Shown: piece after piece, positions 6,566-12,561 of the stretch | Position numbering within the stretch: the stretch's first letter is position 1 | Layout of the letters: each line of letters begins with the position of its first letter | NCBI GenBank assembly: GCA_000827495.1 | Contig: KN817741.1 | Coordinates: 1 to 12,561 of the forward strand | Direction: 5' to 3' | Origin: Hypholoma sublateritium FD-334 SS-4 | Lineage: Eukaryota; Basidiomycota; Agaricomycetes; Agaricales; Strophariaceae | DNA length: 12,561 nt | The notes under the pieces: model-generated | Told to the model about the DNA's origin: nothing | Seen by the model: only the letters and a program-made list of their open reading frames with translations | The model's database searches: none | Position numbers and translations under genes: made by a program

Positions 6566-9500
6566 ATGACTAAACGCAAGAATACCGATGACCCCGCTGG
6601 AAACACAAATTCTAACGAGGTTCCCAAGGTCAGCGCTATGTTTCTTCCTTCCTTCAACCTTATTGATGACTTGTGTACAGAACTCGAAGGCTAAGAAGAC
6701 GGTCGACGCGAAACCGCCCACCGGTTCACCAGCAAACAGGTAAGTTTCTCCTCCTTTCTGACGCTTGTTCCACTGCGAGGATGGATACCAAGGCTGACAA
6801 TGTTGCCCATTCCTCTGTGCTGACAATGTCGCACTCTTCTACACCCAACCTCCCACTGGCGACTGTCGCGGGGGGTAGGTTCTTTCTTATTGGCTTGTCG
6901 TCACTGGCTGTTGAGCCTGCTAATGGTGTGGTTCAGTCAGCGCAAAGTCGCGAAGAAGGGAGGAAGAGAAAAGGTCCGCAATTTGGTGTGTGACACTCTG
7001 TCCCCTGTGGTAGTATACCTCATTGTCGTATAGCAGACCCAAAACCAGAGGGGGGCGGCGAGTGCCCATGACGTGGCTGTTACACCGGTCGACGCTAATG
7101 AAGAGGCCGTCGCGCCGCCAACCGACGTAAGGTTCGACATCACAACGAAGTCCATACCACTGATTTTAATTGCTTAGAGTACTGTCGTGGCGTTGACTCA
7201 AGAGCCCGTATCCCCGGTCGCCCCGAAGGCGAAGCGTCGCAAGACCACTAACGGCCCCAGTGCATGTCAAGTGGGTCTTACCTTTTTATATTGTGGGATC
7301 GTCACTGATATGGTTTTCAGAATGTGAACGACGTCACGATGCGGGACGCCCAGAACACGGAGTCTATCTCAGCTCCAGGTCCTGCGTAAGTCATTCATTA
7401 ATATTTAATGTAGGCCAGCTTTCTTGTTTGGTTGACAATGTCACCTTTCTGCTGGCAAAAGTCGCGTCTTTCCACCCACGCAGACAATGTTGCTGGGAGT
7501 GTCATGGAATTGCATTGAATTGTTATACTCATACAGTAATTTCTCTAGCCGCCGGTCTTTACGTCTAAAAAATGTCGAGGAGACCCTTCCCAACCCGACA
7601 CCGGTCACGGCGCCAAGGCCTACTCCTCATCCTATCCTGCCAGGTGAAGGGCGTCCAGCCGATGACTGGGGTGGGTTCAACAGTGCTATTAACAGGGCGT
7701 ACGCTAACAAGAAGGCCGCGGATGCAGAAGCTAAGGCGCAGGCCCTTGCACAAGCCGCCGCGGATGCAGAAGCTAAGGCGCAGGCCCTTGCACAAGCCGC
7801 CGCGGATGCTCAAGCTACTCCTGCTGCCAAACCCGTCTCCGCGGTCAAACCCAAGATCACGGCGCGCGCGGCAAAGGTCCAATCTGCCGCCGTCGCAAGA
7901 GCCGCTAAGTCAACTGCAAGAGCCGCAGCTAAAGCCGCGTCGGAAGCTGCGTCCGCTGAAGTTGCTGAGAAAGCCAAAGCCGCCGCCGCTAAANGCCGCT
8001 AAAGCTGCAGCAACCGCAACCGCTGAAGCCGCCGTCATTGCTGAAGGCCGCCGTCTCGTACGGGTCACTCGTATACAAGCTGGCCGGGTTTTTTCACAGG
8101 CAGCCGCAATGGGGGCCGAAATAAATCGGCAGATATTACATCGTGAGCGCCAGGCCGCCATTNGCACCGGGGATCTGACAGCAGGCAGAGCTGTTGCTGC
8201 TGCATTCCGAGGAGAGGCCCTGCGCAACAGCGTAATGCGCATGGACACTTCTGATGACGACGAATCTTCCCCGGCCCCTGGTTATCCTTTCAGCGATGAC
8301 GGTGTACGCAGTCGGATGGCCGAGAGGCTTGCCTTGCTTGGATATGACTTAGACGATCCTGCTTTACAGCCCTTCTTGCAAGGCCATGGTGCTAACGGCA
8401 ATACTGGCCTNGATAGGAACCTCCCAAACGTGGTCAACCAACAGCATGTTCAAGGCGCAGAAATATTTGACGACTCCGACGATGAGCCTGTCTACNATGC
8501 CNATCACCCGGAATATCAGTACAACTTTGCTAACATGAGCCGCTACTCTGGCTTTGAACCTACTCCCGGTTCCTCAACCTCAGCTGATCGCTTGACATTG
8601 TATCGACGGATGGGTGAAATGCAGTGGCGATTAGTTCCGGAGGGAATGAATGTCCCAAGAGTGGATAGGAACCACGAGGCTGATGCTGCTCGAATCATGA
8701 TTGAATGCTCCGCAAATGGGATTTCTTGCCGCAATTACCTCTTCAATGGACTTCCAGGCAGAAAGGCTTAGGTGCCCGCCCTCATACCCCTTGCACCGCC
8801 GGTACCTCCGTCTGCCTTGGCCGCTGCGCAAAACCTTCAACGAAGGCTTCAAATGATGGGCATGGCTGTCCGCTTTGATCCTGACCAGGTGATTCCCACT
8901 GAAAGCGAAGGTTCCGGTAGCAACTTCACCGCGGATGGGAAACCAGATAATCCGTCCAGCGAAGAAGACAACATGGTTGGTGTTATCGATGTCATGCATG
9001 GGTCGAGCACAGACCATGATAGCAGTGATGCAAGCACTGGGGAGGACAACGGTGAGGAGGATGAGGACACGGAGGACAAGGGCAAGGAGGAGGAGGGCCA
9101 AGACGACGAGGACGACGGCGACGAGGATGAGGTCGCCAAGGATGAGGTCGCCGAGGACAAGGACGCCGAGGACGAGGACGCCGAGGACGAGGACGCCGAG
9201 GAGGAGGACGCCGAGGAGGAGGGTGAGGAGGAAGATGAGGAAGATTCAGCTGTCACTGATCGTAAAGGAAAAGGCGTAGACCCTAGGGAAAGGGGAATTG
9301 TTGCTGCTCCTGGTGGGAGTAGGGATCCGGATGACGATTCGAGTTCGGACACGGATGACGATGGCGACGATGTTCCCAAGGGCGACGGAAATAAAGATGA
9401 AGAGAGTGGAGATGACAATGGAAGCACTGGGATTACGGGTACGTCTTCTTTTTTNGCCTATTGACTCTTCTCATTATTATATATCTTGACAGCAAAGCAA

Positions 9501-12077
9501 AGTAGGAAAGGCGGTAGAATGCCAAACTCACTTTACGAAAGGATTGCAGCGCTGCGCCTCGTTATCGACGGAATGATCCAAGACGAGGCCGACGGCAGCA
9601 GCGTCTCCTATGATAATATATATAACGGTCTGGGTTTTTGTGACCCCCCTACTGGTCGCNAAATGAACCTCTGGAACCTGTTCAGCCAAGTCAAGAAAGA
9701 GGAATGGGCACATGCCCCCGAGAATCTGGGTAGTAACTTCACGAAAAAAGTTCGNGCCGCTTATCACGAAGCAACATCTGGCTTGGATGCAGAGGGAGAG
9801 GCAGAGTTGCGCAAGCAACTATTGGCTCAGGCAAAGTCAACGGCTAAGAAGGAGGTGAATGAAGCTGCATCCATGTCTCGCGTTGTCAAGGGCTTGACAA
9901 AAGCTGTGCGTATTTCTTTCTGACTGAACCTCTTGCTTACACTAACCACTGTTAAAATTGCTAGCACGAAAGAATTGAGCATGAGAGGCATCCTACATCT
10001 CATGTTATATCCCTGGCGGTTTCGAGCAGCAAAAACCGCCATGCAAGGAATACATCGGCNGTTGTCACTGTCGATCCTCTCCTTCTCGNGATCATGTCCT
10101 TGCCCGAGTTCAAACCGAACGATATTATCGTATACCTGGAACAACTTATGGAGTACGCCGACGCTATCAANTTATCTTCCGTAATGCTTTTACTTACGTT
10201 AATACATTATTATACAGTGATTATCTTAGGTGGGTTGCNGAAGGGAAAAAGACCCCTTTTATGCCTGCCAGACTCCCCTCTCGAATTGTTCAGCAGAGTG
10301 AGTCTGCTCGACCATGTCCTGTCCCAGAGTCCACGGTGTCGGACCCCACTATGCCTGCAGCCAGAANTGTGGAAGGAACAAATGCGAGCGGCGGCCAGCC
10401 GGTCTGGCAATACGATGGCTTACCTCCCAAAGGAAAACCAGGTTTCCGTAGGGCGTCAACTATGTTTCTCAAATGGGGGCTCAGTAAGTGGTTCCTTTTC
10501 AAAATAAACTCATTAATAATGTATGGTGACACAGAAACGCATGGTACTCACGATCCGAAGTTGCCAGAGCGTACCAACTTTAATTATAAAACTTTCGAAA
10601 CCACCGCCGAAGCTTTGAAACTCAAGCTTTACTGGGTGGGTGGTAGGCAATGGGGTGTGCCTGGGACTGGTTTTGATGTTGACTCCATCGAGGTCCACGG
10701 CTGGGCCTCGATTTGGGCCGCAATTCTCAAGGGCTTGGTGCGATTAGAGGCTTGGTCGCCAGGTATGTCTGTTCTTGATCTTCCGCACTACCTTATTAAT
10801 ATTAATATCTTCCTACAGCTGAGATGCTTCTAAATCCGCGATCGCCCCAGTACCTCAAAATTCCGCTGGTCCTTGANGCTGAAAGCTCGGTGGTGCACAC
10901 GGATATCCGGGCTGCGCGTAGTCACGAGAAGAAGAGAGTAGAGGCCCGAAGGGCCGCCGACAAAATCAAAGCGGAAGAACGCCTACCCTATGAAGTAAAG
11001 GTTGTCCAAACCCGGCGTGGTCCCCAGCGTGGTCCGTCTACCGACAGTGACCTGCCGGAGATTGTGCTTCGCCACCCTTCTCAGCCTTCACGGGCCGCCA
11101 ACACCAATCAACACCGTCCGCAATCACAGCAAGTCCCGCGTCCGGTTGTGCTCACTGTGCAACCTTCACGCCAACCAGGTCATGACACCCAGTCTGGTGT
11201 GCAACGGCCCCGTCAGCAAATGGAGCGCACCACCCTTGCTGGGCCGCCCCGCACCCAGCAGTCTCTCCCCCAAGAAGTCCGCAGTACCTGTCTTACCCAT
11301 GCCGCCCGGCCCCGAGAAGCCCATGGCGCCTACCCCACCGCTCGTAGCCACCCTGCACGACAAGTTCCTGTCGAGACTGTTGCTGTTGAAACCCGTCGGC
11401 TACCTGGTAATGTTACTGGGCATGGTATGATCCGTCCTACCTTCACTGCTATACCTCCCAGCTCGTTTTATGCCGCTATCCCTCCTGCACGCACTACCCA
11501 ACCGGTTAGACAGCTCCAACATCATCGTGTTCCTGCGATTGGTCAGCAAGCCATCCCGCAACGTCATCGGGTAAATGAGGCATCAGAAAGGCTAGCACAA
11601 GGTCTTCGTGAAGAAGCTCAGCCACTCGGCATGCGCCATGACATCCAGTTAAGTCGCCTGACTCGTTCTCTTCTGGCAGGNGGTGGAGGTTTACCAGCTC
11701 CTCCTCTCATTGCCAGGCGCACAGTTGCCACTCCGTCATCGCCGTTACGTCATCGTNGTAGTACTGTGCAGTTCTCCGATGACGAGGACTTGTTTGGCAT
11801 CAACACTGATGCCTACCATCATGCACTGCAAGCTGCGGAGTACGAGAACACTTTTGAAGACAATGGACAGTTAGAAGATCAGTTTACTGATGGTGATTTC
11901 ATTGAGGATGATTTTGAGGTTGATCCTCGATTTGTGGCACACTCCGCTCCGGACCCTTATAATGGAGGGCGTGCATACNGGGAGGGNATGGCAGGGCCTA
12001 GTCGTGAAAGGTTTATACCTGCCGACCAAGATAGGGCACCACTGGCCAGGGAGAAGCCTCGCCGCCACCATTGTTGA
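6566..12077 (+). CDS. Large multi-exon low-complexity protein, unknown function, possibly disrupted
   Basis: Exons: 6566-6628, 6681-6739, 6937-6985, 7037-7126, 7178-7270, 7321-7385, 7549-9438, 9493-9905, 9965-10170, 10218-10483, 10535-10762, 10819-12077. They add to 1,560 codons if the N at 7994 is an extra base. Every junction then keeps frame, which is strong support. By residue: 1-145 basic, with KAKRRK (nuclear-signal-like) and RRSLRLK; 196-227 a 14-residue Ala/Lys repeat in an Ala-rich helix reaching about 290; 290-546 a Ser/Asp-containing region ending FNGLPGRKA; codon 547 is TAG; 636-770 strongly acidic with AEDED repeats; 780-980 a folded-looking helical region (SLYERIAALRLVIDGM, NLWNLFSQVKKEEW); 980-1141 with VWQYDGLPPKGKPGF, LYWVGGRQWGVPG and VHGWASIWAAI; then a Lys/Arg helix, a long Pro/Gln/Arg-rich stretch, and an acidic end. 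No transmembrane segment or known catalytic motif is seen. A nuclear or DNA-associated role is only a guess from composition. The exon 9 donor is uncertain (10171 or 10153), and acceptors at 7536 and 10229 are in-frame alternatives. Confidence 0.68.
6740..6936 (+). repeat. 197-nt intron carrying repeat-family motifs
   Basis: The intron runs gtaagt...ttcag between exons 2 and 3 of the large gene. It contains GCTGACAATGTTGC (6793-6806), GCTGACAATGTCGC (6819-6832, identical to the motif at 2617-2630) and GCGACTGTCGC (6859-6869). ACCTCCCACT near 6848 also occurs in copy 2 near 5407. It is about four times longer than the gene's ordinary introns. An acceptor at 6940 is possible but gives a different frame that does not continue into exon 4. 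Confidence 0.7.
7386..7548 (+). repeat. 163-nt intron carrying a degenerate repeat unit
   Basis: The intron runs gtaagt...ctctag between exons 6 and 7. From 7423 to 7498 it carries, in order, TTGTTTGGTTG, TTGACAATGTCAC, GCTGGCAAAAGTCGCG, CCACCCACGCAGACAATG and TTGCTGGGA. This follows the order of the unit at 5463-5520 (GCTGGCAATCGTCGC, CCCACT, GACAATCGTCGCTGGGA). It is therefore a genuine family member, not a chance motif. An acceptor at 7536 would also keep the frame and add four codons. Confidence 0.75.
7715..7809 (+). repeat. 42-bp coding tandem repeat (2 perfect units plus a partial)
   Basis: Units at 7715-7756 and 7757-7798 are identical, and a third begins at 7799 and breaks off after about 11 bases. 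Each unit encodes AADAEAKAQALAQA, an Ala-rich helix with alternating charge. Because the unit is 14 codons, copy-number changes keep the frame. Perfect identity suggests recent duplication or ongoing length variation. Confidence 0.92.
8769..8771 (+). other. In-frame TAG inside the longest exon of the large gene
   Basis: The reading frame ends GLPGRKA at this TAG and continues in the same frame, with no gap, for a further 222 codons to the splice donor at 9439. The nearest upstream GT sites (8633, 8650, 8663) would give introns ending at 8771 of 139, 122 and 109 nt, none a multiple of three. No local intron can therefore remove the stop and keep the frame. It may be a disabling mutation, an allelic variant, a sequencing error or a readthrough site. 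Confidence 0.8.
9132..9221 (+). repeat. 15-bp coding repeats, six units (acidic pentapeptide)
   Basis: Six in-phase units have the pattern GNC GCC NAG GAN NAG. They encode VAKDE, VAEDK, DAEDE, DAEDE, DAEEE and DAEEE, inside a longer Asp/Glu-rich tract that spans about 9036-9245. The units grade in sequence from one end to the other, as in minisatellites that grow by slippage. The complementary strand reads as a Ser-rich open frame only because of this composition. Confidence 0.9.
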
Positions 12078-12561
12078 TTTGAAGTAAGTGTTTTGAAAAT
12101 ATTGATTTATTTGTTTGCTTATATAATACTCAGTTGCATGTTTTCTTCGGTCTTNCTACTGCGTGATTGATGATATCTCATTTGATTGTCCAACCTACTG
12201 TCATTACTGATTTGCTTTTTGCTTTTGTCTATTCCTTTATTTATATTTCATTCTGCTTTTCTACCTGGTATACATACTGTCGTTACTTCTTAGTGATCTT
12301 TTATCTTTGCATTATTCTATATCCTTGATTTCTGCTTTTATCTCATTAATACACTTTTGATGGCTTTTTATTGTNTAGTTCTTTTTCAATAGTATATGTT
12401 TGCTTGATGACTGTCATTGGTTGTTAGGATTTTAAGTCTATATATGCATATGATCNCAGATGGGTCATCCAGCATCTTCAGATGGGCATATGTTGTGTGC
12501 CTTGGTTGTGATGGCACCAATGACTTGTCTACACATATATTTTCTCTCATATGTTTGAATG
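12078..12561. other. T-rich 3' flank, no gene seen
   Basis: After the TGA at 12075-12077 the plus strand is pyrimidine- and T-rich, with no long open frame on either strand. It probably holds the 3' untranslated region and downstream spacer of the large gene. There is no AATAAA signal. A short imperfect direct repeat, CAGATGGG(T)CAT, occurs near 12457 and 12479. Nothing else can be supported. Confidence 0.5.

Noticed and set aside
7572..7993. Pro/Arg-rich frame upstream of the N at 7994
   Set aside because: The other frame joins upstream exons in phase and holds the Ala/Lys helix. The Pro/Arg reading is its shifted shadow.
8849..9427. Antisense Ser-rich ORF of 192 codons
   Set aside because: It is the complement of the GAN/GAG acidic repeats and reads as Ser codons by composition alone.
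11002..11430. ORF of 142 codons, Pro/Leu-rich
   Set aside because: It is an alternative frame within the last exon of the large gene and has no splice or start support.

Overview
The window looks like nuclear DNA of a filamentous fungus, most likely a basidiomycete (Agaricomycetes). The genes are split by many short introns, mostly 46-59 nt, with GTRNGY-like donors, CTAAY/CTGAY-like branch sites and YAG acceptors. The proteins have the low-complexity Ala/Lys, Asp/Glu and Pro/Gln tracts common in that group. There are no bacterial-type operons, ribosome binding sites, tRNA or rRNA genes. About 40 single N positions are scattered over the window. All but one of those in coding sequence behave as substitutions that keep the frame. 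Species and family names are inference; no search was possible.

Layout. (1) Positions 1-1979, minus strand: the 5' part of a large protein gene of unknown function, three exons visible, running off the left edge. (2) 2072-3026: a repeat-rich block built from inverted and direct copies of a short imperfect palindrome (GAC...GTC cores) with two clear tandem units. (3) 3480-5035, plus strand: a four-exon gene with a TATA box. Its protein resembles the fungal Uma2-like branch of PD-(D/E)XK nuclease-fold proteins, but the expected catalytic lysine seems to be replaced. (4) 5186-5628: a second, shorter copy of the repeat block in the same orientation, so the nuclease-fold gene lies between two copies. 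(5) 5684-6004: a possible small spliced gene or gene relic. (6) 6005-6565: a 5' region with an AT microsatellite, a TATA-like element and an upstream ORF overlapping the next start. (7) 6566-12077, plus strand: a gene of about 12 exons for a protein of about 1,559 residues (basic N-terminus, Ala/Lys repeats, acidic repeats, a folded middle region, a Pro/Gln/Arg-rich tail). (8) 12078-12561: T-rich 3' flank.

The large gene is open in one consistent reading across all its exons only if the N at 7994 is an extra base. It also has an in-frame TAG at 8769 that no local intron can remove, so this copy may be broken, polymorphic or read through.

The most interesting signal is the repeat family. Two blocks flank the nuclease-fold gene, and recognisable pieces sit inside exactly two introns of the large gene, which are the only two long ones (197 and 163 nt, against about 47-59 nt for the rest). 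This suggests a non-autonomous element, or a minisatellite-like sequence, that has expanded introns here. How the genes work together is not known; grouping them as one accessory or mobile locus is only a hypothesis.
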